Assembly: GCF_004104355.1 (NCBI RefSeq)
Contig: NZ_RJLM01000003.1
Location: forward strand, 310,001-374,000
DNA length: 64,000 nt
Source of the DNA: Photobacterium chitinilyticum
Lineage (GTDB): Bacteria; Pseudomonadota; Gammaproteobacteria; Enterobacterales; Vibrionaceae
Direction of reading: 5' to 3'
Position numbers and translations under genes: made by a program. Each line of letters begins with the position of its first letter. Position 1 is the stretch's first letter. This document shows positions 35,560-44,401 of this stretch, one piece after another. Under the pieces are notes generated by a model. It was not told the origin of the DNA. It did no database searches and saw only the letters and a list, made by a program, of their open reading frames with translations.

Positions 35560-36930
35560 ATGGAGTCTTTAGCCAGCCTTATTTCTGCAATAAACAGCTT
35601 GGTATGGGGGGTCCCCATGCTGGTAATGATCCTCGGTGTCGGCATTTTCCTGACCGTCGGCCTGAAGCTCATGCCAATTGTCAAACTTGGAGCTGGCTTT
35701 AAATTACTGTGGTCGGGCCGAATTCCTGAGAAAGAAGAAGATATTCAGGGTGAAATCAGCCCGTTTAACGCACTGATGACATCCCTTTCCGCGACTATCG
35801 GCACCGGGAACATAGCAGGTGTTGCCACCGCCATTTTCCTCGGCGGACCAGGGGCCCTCTTTTGGATGTGGTGTACCGCCCTTGTCGGAATGGCGACCAA
35901 ATTTGCCGAAGCGGTATGCGCTGTTCAATACCGCGAGACGGACGAAGACGGTAACCATGTCGGCGGTCCTATGTATTACATCAAAAATGGCCTGAGTCAC
36001 AAATGGGCATGGCTAGGAACCGCATTTGCCATTTTTGGTTCGATCGCTGGATTCGGGATTGGCAATACCGTGCAATCAAATTCAGTTGCCGCCGCAGTAC
36101 AAGCCAACTTCGGTATTTCTCCCATGGTCTCTGGGCTGGTAATGATGATCTTGGTTGGATTGGTACTGATGGGAGGGATCAAGCGTATCGCTGATGTGGC
36201 CGGTAAACTGGTCCCGTTAATGGCCGCTTTCTATATTGCTTCGGGCTTACTGATACTCGGGATGAATGCAGCTGAAATTCCAGCCGCCTTTAGCTTGATC
36301 GTCAGCAGCGCATTTACCCCAGTTGCTGCCCAAGGAGGCTTTGCCGGTGCGGCGGTTTGGGCTGCAATCCGGTTCGGTGTTGCCCGAGGGATCTTTTCCA
36401 ATGAAGCGGGTTTAGGTAGCGCCCCAATCGCCCACGCTGCCGCCCAAACGAAAAACCCTGTTGCACAAGGTCTAGTGGCCATGCTGGGCACGTTTATCGA
36501 CACCATCGTCGTTTGTAGTATCACCGGCCTTGCGATTGTGGTTTCAGGAGCCTGGATGAGCGGGGAAACTGGCGCAGCTCTAACATCAGCAGCATTTGCA
36601 GCCTCGTTACCCGGACTTGGTAACTATATTGTCGCGATTGCTCTCTCGATTTTTGCCTTTACGACTATTTTGGGCTGGAGCTTCTATAGTGAAAAATGCA
36701 TCCAGTATCTATTTGGTGTTAGAGCCATTGTTCCTTTCCGTGTACTGTGGATTGTAGCGGTTCCAATTGGGGCAACCAGCTCTTTAGAGTTTATCTGGCT
36801 GCTTGCGGATACCTTGAACGCAATGATGGCGATTCCAAATCTGATTGCTCTCCTTTTGCTAAGCCCCGTCGTTTTTAAACTGACCAAGGAATACTTCGCG
36901 AGAGAGAAAGCCAGAGCCAAACAAGAATAG
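35560..36930 (+). CDS. Alanine/glycine:cation symporter (AgcS family)
   Basis: A 456-residue sodium-coupled amino-acid importer. Family signatures: SATIGTGNIAGVATAIFLGGPGALFWMW (about 75-102) with the ion-binding GTGNIAG, GGPMYYI, and ARGIFSNEAGLGSAPIAHAAA (about 273-293). Around ten to eleven helices, ending with a charged tail. The substrate is probably alanine or glycine. A monocistronic unit with a hairpin downstream. Confidence 0.93.
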   Translation: MESLASLISAINSLVWGVPMLVMILGVGIFLTVGLKLMPIVKLGAGFKLLWSGRIPEKEEDIQGEISPFNALMTSLSATIGTGNIAGVATAIFLGGPGALFWMWCTALVGMATKFAEAVCAVQYRETDEDGNHVGGPMYYIKNGLSHKWAWLGTAFAIFGSIAGFGIGNTVQSNSVAAAVQANFGISPMVSGLVMMILVGLVLMGGIKRIADVAGKLVPLMAAFYIASGLLILGMNAAEIPAAFSLIVSSAFTPVAAQGGFAGAAVWAAIRFGVARGIFSNEAGLGSAPIAHAAAQTKNPVAQGLVAMLGTFIDTIVVCSITGLAIVVSGAWMSGETGAALTSAAFAASLPGLGNYIVAIALSIFAFTTILGWSFYSEKCIQYLFGVRAIVPFRVLWIVAVPIGATSSLEFIWLLADTLNAMMAIPNLIALLLLSPVVFKLTKEYFAREKARAKQE

Positions 36931-36982
36931 CACTAAGCAACAAGCGAGCAGGAAAAAACAAACCATGAACAAACAAATCAGA

Positions 36983-37019
36983 AGCCAGCATAACTGCATA
37001 AAGAACAGCGATGCTGGCT
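36983..37019. repeat. Hairpin between convergent genes
   Basis: AGCCAGCAT (36983-36991) and ATGCTGGCT (37011-37019) form a perfect 9-bp stem. There is no T-run, so termination here is uncertain. Confidence 0.5.
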
Positions 37020-37034
37020 CCTTAGGTTTCAACC

Positions 37035-38879
37035 CTACCAGCTAATTTTGTGTATATGAGCCAAAAACTGTTGCTTGTCTAACTCCCCCACCACCCTAAG
37101 CGGTTTAATTTCATTCCCTCGACTGTCAAAAAAGAGTAATCCGGGCGGGCCAAACAAATTCCTCGCAGAGAGCCATGCTGCCTGCTCATCGGTATTGGCC
37201 GTCACATCAAATTTCAGAGTATTAAAGTCTTTGATCTGCGATATAACATCACTGTCTTGAAACACTGCCCTATCCATCACTTTGCATGACGCGCACCAGT
37301 CGGCATAGAGATCGACCATAGTTACAGACTGTAAAGATTCTGCATTATCTATTCGGCGTTCCAGCTCAGTCACGGCAGTGATTTTAGCAAAAAGGCTTGT
37401 CGGTGCAGCTTCAGAAACGGAGACTCCGCGGCCTAGCGGGCTAAGCGGATCGAGAGGGTCATCAGCCCCTGTCAGCATTCCTACTAACAGTATTACGCCA
37501 TATATCAATGATATAAAAGCAATAGACTTACTTGTTCGTTGCCAGCCGCTTTGAGCCGCTTCCAGTGCACCAAACTGAATGGCACTGCCAATTAGCAACA
37601 ACGCCCATAATCCCAGTGTTACCCAAGGTGCAGCAAAGCGACTAATCAACAAAATAGCGACCGCCAGCAGCATCAGACCAAAGCACTGCTTCACCTTTAC
37701 CATCCACGGGCCACTACGTGGAAGGAATTTTCCGCCAGAGCTACCAATGACGACCAACGGCACTCCCATTCCAAGGGCCAATGTGAACAAAGTGGCTCCC
37801 CCCAGCAGCCAATCCTGTGTTGTCGACACATACAGCAGCGCCCCTGCCAACGGAGCGGAGATACACGGTGACACAACCAGCGCAGACACTGCTCCCATCA
37901 CAAAAACGGTCAGTATCTTGCCGCCAGTCAACCGCTGCGACTGACTGTTCAAGGCCACCTGAATGCGAGAAGGAAGCTGCAGTTCATAGAAGCCAAACAT
38001 GGACAGAGACAGCAATACAAACAATCCTGCAAATATAGCCAATACCCATGTCTGCTGCATAGCCACCTGCAGGTTAATACCCTGCCCGAGCGTGGCGGTC
38101 ATTACTCCTGCCAACGCGTAGCTAGTCGCCATCCCAAGTACATAGGCCAGCGAAATGCGAAAACCCTTCCAGCCTGTCATTCCTTCACCCTGTCCGCCGA
38201 TAATACTGGACAAAATAGGGATCATAGGGAGAACACAAGGCGTGAGGGACAAACCCAGCCCTAGCAGAAAAAACAAACCTAGCGCCTGTAGCAGGCCGGC
38301 ATTTCTCAAGATATCAGACAGCCCCTGCGTATCGCTGGCCAGCGACGAGTCCAGTGACATAGGTATCGTTTCTGATCCCGCGCTTAACTGGGACTGTGAC
38401 TTTATCGGTGTCTGTACTGATGGCACTGCCGCTACCAACGAGATTTTTTTTGTCTGTGGCAAATAGCACAAGCCATCGTCAGCACAGCCTTGAAACCTCA
38501 CCTTGGCTTCACCCTGCCCTTTGAATGGAACAGAGACAGTCAACGGTCGATGATACACTTTCACATCACCAAAATTAGGATCCTGCTTTTGCTCAGCCTC
38601 AATAGAATAACGTGGTGTACCAAGCACCAACGAATCATTGCCGGCCTTGAACGAAAAACGTTTGTGATAAAGGTAATATCCTTCGGCGGTGTCGAAGCTT
38701 ATCTTCAATACCCCGCCATCGACATTAGGAACTAACTGATAAGAAAAAGGAAATGCTTGCTCAACCGGTAAAAATTCCTTCTCACCTCCGGCTTGAACGG
38801 ACAAACTCATGCACAAGGTAAACAATATTCCCGCCACCAGCCGAACAGGTTGCGAGAACAAACATATAATTGGTTTCAT
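37035..38879 (-). CDS. dsbD: Thiol:disulfide interchange protein DsbD
   Basis: A 614-residue electron carrier that takes electrons from cytosolic thioredoxin and delivers them to periplasmic thiol proteins. After the signal peptide the alpha domain holds C132 and C138 (FQGCADDGLCYLP); the eight-helix core holds C215 (TPCVLPM) and C339 (SPCISAPLAG); the C-terminal thioredoxin domain holds C529-A-S-C532 (YADWCASCKVMD). All six redox Cys are present. It is the last gene of the tlpA-DUF4266-DUF3570-apbE-dsbD operon, with a 4-base overlap to apbE, so its client is probably the TlpA protein or the Cys-tailed protein encoded upstream. Confidence 0.95.
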   Translation of the reverse strand: MKPIICLFSQPVRLVAGILFTLCMSLSVQAGGEKEFLPVEQAFPFSYQLVPNVDGGVLKISFDTAEGYYLYHKRFSFKAGNDSLVLGTPRYSIEAEQKQDPNFGDVKVYHRPLTVSVPFKGQGEAKVRFQGCADDGLCYLPQTKKISLVAAVPSVQTPIKSQSQLSAGSETIPMSLDSSLASDTQGLSDILRNAGLLQALGLFFLLGLGLSLTPCVLPMIPILSSIIGGQGEGMTGWKGFRISLAYVLGMATSYALAGVMTATLGQGINLQVAMQQTWVLAIFAGLFVLLSLSMFGFYELQLPSRIQVALNSQSQRLTGGKILTVFVMGAVSALVVSPCISAPLAGALLYVSTTQDWLLGGATLFTLALGMGVPLVVIGSSGGKFLPRSGPWMVKVKQCFGLMLLAVAILLISRFAAPWVTLGLWALLLIGSAIQFGALEAAQSGWQRTSKSIAFISLIYGVILLVGMLTGADDPLDPLSPLGRGVSVSEAAPTSLFAKITAVTELERRIDNAESLQSVTMVDLYADWCASCKVMDRAVFQDSDVISQIKDFNTLKFDVTANTDEQAAWLSARNLFGPPGLLFFDSRGNEIKPLRVVGELDKQQFLAHIHKISW

Positions 38880-39757
38880 GATATTAAAAATTCTGTGTCT
38901 TGGTGAACATTTAGCTGGTCGTCAATCAGTGCAACCCCTACCGAGTCCGGTAGTGATAAAGTGGGCTCGATAGTCAACGAAGTGCTAAAAATCCCTGCTT
39001 GAAGCGCTGTATCCGCAACGACTGTCGATGACAGTATCCGATGGTGTGTGCCTTGCTTGGCAAGAATATGTGACGTTTCCTGATCGCTGAACTGATAGCT
39101 TCGGGCGTAGTGTGCCGAAGTAGTGAGAGCCTGATCCCGCAGCGGCAGAGCGAATATCGGTCGAGACTGGTCTTTGGGGTTAAGCACTGCAACAACAAAG
39201 TCGCTACCGTCCGGCTTTCCGCCTAAAACGCGAATATCACCACCGAAGTTGATCAACACTCCGCTCGCATTATGCTGGGCAGCAATTGCAATAGCCTGAT
39301 CAACTGCAACTTCTTTGATCACACCTCCCAGATCAAAACGCGTTTGTGGAAAAGAAAAATAAAGCGTCCCTTCTTCCAACTGCCAGGATGACAACCCCAT
39401 AAAGGGCAGGGAAAATTGATAGGCCTCTTCGCGACTTATAGCCGCATTCTGTTGCTGGTAATCCTTTACGGTTCCGATAGCGATGTCAAAAGTGCCCTTG
39501 GTCGCAAGGCTGTGTTCGCGAACCAGACTCAACACCGACAGCGTCTCGTCATCAACGGCGATGCTATCAGTCTTGCGCTGGTTTATCTGGGTAGATAGCA
39601 CCGAATCAGGGTTGTAGAAATTAAACTTACGCTCTAAGCGACGGGTATTGGCTTCAATGGCTTGTGTTATTTGCGCCGGCTCCGGCGCAAATAACATCAC
39701 TTCGCATGGTACCGTCATGGCCATAAAACGATGGCTGAAAGGCTGGTTAGTACTCAT
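38876..39757 (-). CDS. apbE: FAD:protein FMN transferase (ApbE family)
   Basis: About 293 residues from the ATG at 39757, which overlaps the upstream stop by 11 bases; the frame opens further up without support. ApbE attaches FMN from FAD to Thr/Ser of target proteins outside the membrane. Visible motifs: FDIAIGTV, RFDLGGVIKEVAVDQA, INFGGDIRVLGG. The C-terminal metal motif normally AxxADAxAT reads DTALQAGIFSTSL, so the usual Mg-binding Asp is Gly. No signal peptide or lipobox is visible, unlike exported ApbE. Its likely target is the DUF3570 barrel next door. Confidence 0.88.
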   Translation of the reverse strand: MSTNQPFSHRFMAMTVPCEVMLFAPEPAQITQAIEANTRRLERKFNFYNPDSVLSTQINQRKTDSIAVDDETLSVLSLVREHSLATKGTFDIAIGTVKDYQQQNAAISREEAYQFSLPFMGLSSWQLEEGTLYFSFPQTRFDLGGVIKEVAVDQAIAIAAQHNASGVLINFGGDIRVLGGKPDGSDFVVAVLNPKDQSRPIFALPLRDQALTTSAHYARSYQFSDQETSHILAKQGTHHRILSSTVVADTALQAGIFSTSLTIEPTLSLPDSVGVALIDDQLNVHQDTEFLIS

Positions 39758-40973
39758 AGGTAGCACCCAGTACCCACCAACGACTTTCGTAGCCATTGTC
39801 TTGCTCATAGTAAGCAACAAGGGCGTTGAAGCGCCATTGGGAAGACAGCTTCACGCTCGCACCGAATTCATAGGCATTGGCGTTAAAATCCCCCAAGCGC
39901 AGATCCGAAGTCGCGTACCCCGTGGCCGCAAAACTCGGATCCGGCTGTGACGGATCCCGATAGAAATTGGCACCTTGCTGGGTATACCAATAATATCCCG
40001 GAGCCAACGTCAACCAATCAGTAACATTGATATTCATTTTACCGCCGATCTGATGAGAACTTACTCCCCAGTCATCAGCGAAGAATTTATATCGCGGCCG
40101 CACCACGATTCGCGAGCTGACATTGTAAAATGCCTGAACATTCAGACCACCGGAAATACGGGTATCTGGGCGAGAATCCTGCCCAAGAAAGACTTCATCA
40201 TTACCAATCTTGCCATCATCATTAATATCAATTTCGCGCAATACCGTCAGATAATGATTGCTCAAATAGCCACTTTTATAACCCGAAAAGAGTGTGACTG
40301 TCGTATAGAAATTTGGGGTAAAGACCTGTGATAGCCCAGCCTCAAAGCTTCCGGTAAAGATATCTTCCCATGCCTGTGTATTGCGAAAATTGCTGTATTG
40401 CTGGAACGCCAAGGTTTTGTCAAACAACACCGAGCCGCCTAAAGTATATGAACGGTTTTTGCTACTGTCGGCATAAAACAGTACCTGAGCATTAGTTCCG
40501 ATACTTTCATAGTCTTCTTCTTGCGAAAAGTTTGCGCCGAGTGTCCATTCATTACGCTGGCGATCACGGTAGGTAAGGCTCGCAGCGACAGATTTACGTT
40601 TGTCCTCAAGCTCAAAAGGCTGAATCGCATACGCATCCCGATAAGGGTCATAACCTGCTCGAATAACTTCGGTTGTCGCATCCTGTGCAGCTTGTGTACG
40701 CCGTCCACGCTCGACTAAGTCCTGATTTCCCGCACTTGGTGTTGTCGGCCCCCAAGCCGGAGAGGCACCGGAAACAGTGTCATAACCAAGTTCGCCATTC
40801 AAAGTCCAATCCAGACCGAAACTCTTTTCAAACGAGACAATATTATCGCCAGCCCGGACTTTATCGCCATATTCTTCAAAATTCATGTGATGAACCGAGA
40901 TATGATCAGCAGCTACTGCCGAACCTGCAATCGCGACAGTGCCAAGCAGCGTCAAAGGTAATTTATTCTTCAT
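39747..40973 (-). CDS. DUF3570 outer-membrane beta-barrel with ApbE-type motif
   Basis: A 408-residue protein with a signal peptide (MKNKLPLTLLGTVAIAGSAVA), amphipathic strands throughout and a C-terminal ...GATYEY, typical of an outer-membrane barrel of the DUF3570 family. Near the N-terminus of the mature part DTVSGAS (D65-S71) fits the ApbE flavinylation consensus D-x-x-S/T-G-A-S/T; S71 would carry FMN. Residues 249-260 (DINDDGKIGNDE) form a canonical EF-hand loop, probably in an extracellular turn. Function is unknown; the barrel could act as a flavin-bearing redox or transport protein. It sits 18 bases after the DUF4266 gene. Confidence 0.85.
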   Translation of the reverse strand: MKNKLPLTLLGTVAIAGSAVAADHISVHHMNFEEYGDKVRAGDNIVSFEKSFGLDWTLNGELGYDTVSGASPAWGPTTPSAGNQDLVERGRRTQAAQDATTEVIRAGYDPYRDAYAIQPFELEDKRKSVAASLTYRDRQRNEWTLGANFSQEEDYESIGTNAQVLFYADSSKNRSYTLGGSVLFDKTLAFQQYSNFRNTQAWEDIFTGSFEAGLSQVFTPNFYTTVTLFSGYKSGYLSNHYLTVLREIDINDDGKIGNDEVFLGQDSRPDTRISGGLNVQAFYNVSSRIVVRPRYKFFADDWGVSSHQIGGKMNINVTDWLTLAPGYYWYTQQGANFYRDPSQPDPSFAATGYATSDLRLGDFNANAYEFGASVKLSSQWRFNALVAYYEQDNGYESRWWVLGATYEY

Positions 40974-40991
40974 TGTTATTCTTGCTTATTA

Positions 40992-41555
40992 TTAGTTACA
41001 ACCACAACCGCCACCGCCGACACCGTTGCCACCGACTGAACCTTGTTTGTATGAAAAAACTTTCTCCGAAAACACGTCAAACTCCGGCACTACACCGCCT
41101 GGTTTCATCTCTTTTTTCGCCAGCGTGCCTTTTTGCCATGGCTTAACGGGCTTAATACCCAGCCAGTCATCGATGAATGACAGCAGCGACTCATCCTGTG
41201 TTTTAGCTGCTGGCTTAGAAGACACCTTGGCTACTGCTAGAGTCGTTTTTGGCTGTGATGAACTTGCCACAACAACCGGCTCGACTCGCGCCTTAGGTTT
41301 AGCTACCGGTACATTCACTTTCGACTCCGGTGCGGTTGCCGCAGCAACGGGCTCCAAACTCAAGCTTTTAGATGTAGGCTTGACTAGCTCAATATTACGG
41401 CGCAAACCCGCCCCGTAATGCTGACTGCTGTAAACCGTCGATGATACTGATTCAGACTGTTGATACGGGGAGGATTCAGTATCGGCCGCACAGATATTCA
41501 TGCTAGCCATGGCTGCGGTTCCCATTGCCAATACATAACAGGATTGTTTGATCAT
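40992..41555 (-). CDS. DUF4266 secreted protein with GGGGCGCN tail
   Basis: 187 residues: a signal peptide (cleavage near NICAAD), an Ala/Pro/Lys/Val-rich linker of about 100 residues, then the DUF4266 core WLGIKPVKPWQKGTLAKKEM and the glycine-rich end VGGNGVGGGGCGCN. Usual DUF4266 proteins are only about 70 residues, so the linker is an extension. The CxC pair at 184/186 could bind a metal or be a redox or modification site. TlpA (4-base overlap), the DUF3570 barrel and apbE are encoded with it. No function is known. Confidence 0.82.
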   Translation of the reverse strand: MIKQSCYVLAMGTAAMASMNICAADTESSPYQQSESVSSTVYSSQHYGAGLRRNIELVKPTSKSLSLEPVAAATAPESKVNVPVAKPKARVEPVVVASSSQPKTTLAVAKVSSKPAAKTQDESLLSFIDDWLGIKPVKPWQKGTLAKKEMKPGGVVPEFDVFSEKVFSYKQGSVGGNGVGGGGCGCN

Positions 41556-42022
41556 TTTGTCAGCCCTAACACTTTGAGATCATCTCTGATGGCCTGACTG
41601 ATATGATTGATTGCACCATATCGAACTTTTAAAACCTTACTCTGATAGATGTAATACAACGCCGGCATACCGATTGGCTGGAAATCTTCCACGAGCGTTT
41701 GCTCGGGATCATTAACCACGGGAAATGTCAGCCCAAGCTCCTGCTGAAAAGCGTTGGCAACATCGACGTCCTCATCGACATCAATTCCCAGAACAACAAC
41801 CTTGCTGGCATCAAGTTGCTGCGCCAACTGATTGACTTCGGGAAGTTCTTCGCGGCACGACACGCACCATTCTGCGAAGAAGTCGATAATGGTGACGACT
41901 TCTGGGTTTAGCCCCAGTTGTTGTTGAGCAAACGGCGAGAGAGACTCCCCTTGCTGGTAAGCCTGAGCACTTGCCGACAGTAAGATTGCCAAGGCAACCA
42001 ACCATTTTTTAAACATAAACAC
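41552..42022 (-). CDS. TlpA/ResA-like periplasmic thioredoxin
   Basis: 156 residues: a signal peptide (FKKWLVALAILLSASAQA) and a thioredoxin fold with C53-V-S-C56 (FFAEWCVSCREELP) and the cis-Pro loop GMPALYY. It reduces disulfides in the periplasm with electrons from DsbD. It is the first gene of the operon; the last gene encodes DsbD, and the next encodes a protein with two C-terminal Cys, the likely client. Confidence 0.9.
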   Translation of the reverse strand: MFMFKKWLVALAILLSASAQAYQQGESLSPFAQQQLGLNPEVVTIIDFFAEWCVSCREELPEVNQLAQQLDASKVVVLGIDVDEDVDVANAFQQELGLTFPVVNDPEQTLVEDFQPIGMPALYYIYQSKVLKVRYGAINHISQAIRDDLKVLGLTK

Positions 42023-42098
42023 CTCCGAGAAAGCAATTGATTGGTATTTTTATTTATCTTTCGGCTACCAATACTGACCGATAACTTCCTTTAACTAA

Positions 42099-43337
42099 TT
42101 ACTTGCCAAGCACAATGCGGGTTTGGGACTCAACGTCTAGCGCGGTACGAAAATAGTCTTCAAGATCAGCGATATCCTGAGCGTCATAGACAACATCGCC
42201 ACTGCCAGCACATCTGCGAAACTGTTCCAACCTTGAGTCAGTTACCCCGAAACCGATAAAGCTCATCTCGATACCATGATCTTGCCGAATCACCTGACAC
42301 AAACCGGCTTCAATCAACTCATTAAAATAATCTGATTTAGGAAGATCCTTACCATCAGTAAACAGCACCAAACGTTGAACGGATTGCACTGGTTGTAAAT
42401 TGCTCACCAGCCACTCTTGTTGCCACTGTTCAGTCAGGGTACGTATCCCCCAAATTAGCCCCTGATAGGAAGCCGTATTTGAACCACTTGTTTCCAACTT
42501 GGACACATAGCTTTTCAACTGACTAAAATCATCAGTCAACGGCAAAATCGTGGCAGTTTCGCTACAACGGTCAAGCCAAGGGCCAGGTGTCACTTCCTTC
42601 ATTGTCAGCCTTGATGCCGGCAAATTGAGATCGTCTACTGTTTGCTCAGGATCCATCACCTCCTGTCCCCATCGACCAGCGGTATAAGAAAGACCATCAA
42701 CACATTTTGCCTTCCTATTCGAGACTGGATACCAAGGTGCATTTTTAACCGTCACCCCGGTCTGAAACGGTACTATTGAAAACCTCACCTTATTATTGAG
42801 AGGATCGATATCCTCGATAACATGGGTAATAATCTGCTTGAGCTCTGGTAGCTCCTCGACCATCGAACCTGAAATATCGAGTACCAGAGAAAAATCTGTC
42901 GACTTGCTCGCAACACTGGTTAGCAACCTAGATGTAGAAACACTGTTGACGTGAACTTGTGTTTTACCCTGTGCTACCGTCGGCAACACCTCAGGCATTA
43001 ACGGTTCAAAGCTATATTGAGCTGAAATCTGACATCCTTGTTGCGCATCCAATTGGTGGCTTGCCAAAAACGCATCAGGTACAAACACGGGACGGTAATA
43101 ATCCAGATACCTCTGAATCACACTATTCGAACCAGGCTGTTGGTAGGCGCAGGCAACAGATGCCGCATCAGAAGCCTGACCCGCACGCACGACAGCCAGG
43201 GTATACATGGAAAAAAATATCGCTACGGATATCACCGCGAGCAGTACTGGTAGCAGCATAACAAACGTCAGTGAAATGGCTCCACGCTGCCTTAAAGCCT
43301 GTTGTGGCTGTACTCTTCTGCCAAAGCGACTAGTCAT
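42099..43337 (-). CDS. tadG: TadG-like pilus protein with VWA domain
   Basis: About 412 residues from the ATG at 43337, which has GGAGG 4 bases upstream and overlaps tadF by 8 bases. An N-terminal pseudopilin-type helix (RGAISLTFVMLLPVLLAVISVAIFF) anchors it; the VWA domain carries the MIDAS residues in LDISGSM (D158, S160, S162 counted from the longer frame) and LVLFTDGKD. It is the last gene of the Tad operon. Confidence 0.9.
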   Translation of the reverse strand: MTSRFGRRVQPQQALRQRGAISLTFVMLLPVLLAVISVAIFFSMYTLAVVRAGQASDAASVACAYQQPGSNSVIQRYLDYYRPVFVPDAFLASHQLDAQQGCQISAQYSFEPLMPEVLPTVAQGKTQVHVNSVSTSRLLTSVASKSTDFSLVLDISGSMVEELPELKQIITHVIEDIDPLNNKVRFSIVPFQTGVTVKNAPWYPVSNRKAKCVDGLSYTAGRWGQEVMDPEQTVDDLNLPASRLTMKEVTPGPWLDRCSETATILPLTDDFSQLKSYVSKLETSGSNTASYQGLIWGIRTLTEQWQQEWLVSNLQPVQSVQRLVLFTDGKDLPKSDYFNELIEAGLCQVIRQDHGIEMSFIGFGVTDSRLEQFRRCAGSGDVVYDAQDIADLEDYFRTALDVESQTRIVLGK

Positions 43338-43941
43338 ACTGCCTCCCAATCAGTACTGCCGAGCTGTTGTAGTAGCGTTCGACAAAATCTTGGGTAAAAA
43401 CTGAATAAAACTCGCCCGTCAGCAAGGACAGCGATGTCAGGCACACCGATACCTGAAACAAATCAGATCGTAAACCCTTAGTTGCACCCTGAACGGTTCC
43501 AACCGGCGCCAACGAGGCTAACTTCAATAGTTTTTGTCTAGACTGGCACTGGGCTCCAGAAAATTCCGATTGGTAAAAAGGTGCAGCACCTGCAGTGCCA
43601 AACTTTAATTGCTCCAAGTGAATTCCTACGCCAACAGAAGACTGTTTTGTTCTGATCTGAAAATGACGCTCGGCAACGACGCGCAAGGCGTCAGCTATCT
43701 GAGGGGTTATAACACCGCCTGAACCGGTTAGGTCAACTTCGAGACGCTCGCTGGCGACTATCGATGTCAGTGAATAGGCCAGCTGATCCAATTTTGCTTT
43801 CAGGCTCAAGCCATGACCAACTTTCACAGCGAACACAACAAGCGTCACTAAAACCAAGGCGATCACCGGCAGTTCAATCACACTGCTGCCGCGCTGTCTA
43901 ATGCGCAGCCTGCCGAACGAGGCGATTGAATTATTAGGCAT
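43330..43941 (-). CDS. tadF: TadF minor pseudopilin
   Basis: About 203 residues from the ATG at 43941 (AAGGA upstream). The pseudopilin start RGSSVIELPVIALVLVTLVVFAVKV with Glu after the hydrophobic edge marks a TadE/TadF protein, which initiates or regulates Flp fibre assembly. Overlaps tadG and adjoins tadE. Confidence 0.85.
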   Translation of the reverse strand: MPNNSIASFGRLRIRQRGSSVIELPVIALVLVTLVVFAVKVGHGLSLKAKLDQLAYSLTSIVASERLEVDLTGSGGVITPQIADALRVVAERHFQIRTKQSSVGVGIHLEQLKFGTAGAAPFYQSEFSGAQCQSRQKLLKLASLAPVGTVQGATKGLRSDLFQVSVCLTSLSLLTGEFYSVFTQDFVERYYNSSAVLIGRQYD

Positions 43942-43945
43942 TGAA

Positions 43946-44401
43946 CTAATTCCTTTCATGTGCCACCAATATCTTGCGTTCGAGCTTAGTCAAACGCTCA
44001 AAACCATCGCCCCATCCTTCAACGAAAAGGACCTGATACGGATAGCTCACTTGGTATTCGGCAAAAGGCTGTTGAATGTAAGTCGATGATCCGGCATTTT
44101 TTTTCAGTGATTCTAACGAGTCGTAATAGATCGCCTCTATCTGGAGACGACTGCTGTCGACTAACGGAAAAGTCTGAGCATCCAGCACAGCACGCATCGA
44201 CTCGACAACATTCTCACGATCTTCCACATGAACTGTTTTTCTGGTTGCTGTCGCCAATACCACATCCAGCATGCTTCCGGTCATCATGAAACGGCATGTT
44301 TCGATAACCACCAATACCATGACAAAAAAAGGCAAGAGGGTGACGATAAACTCTATGGAGATATTTCCCTGCTGGCGCCTTGTCACTTTTCTTGCTCCCA
44401 T
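43946..44401 (-). CDS. tadE: TadE minor pseudopilin
   Basis: 151 residues: QGNISIEFIVTLLPFFVMVLVVIET is the TadE pseudopilin helix with the conserved Glu at position 5 after the cleavage site. The rest is a periplasmic alpha/beta domain. It overlaps tadD by 19 bases. Confidence 0.88.
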   Translation of the reverse strand: MGARKVTRRQQGNISIEFIVTLLPFFVMVLVVIETCRFMMTGSMLDVVLATATRKTVHVEDRENVVESMRAVLDAQTFPLVDSSRLQIEAIYYDSLESLKKNAGSSTYIQQPFAEYQVSYPYQVLFVEGWGDGFERLTKLERKILVAHERN

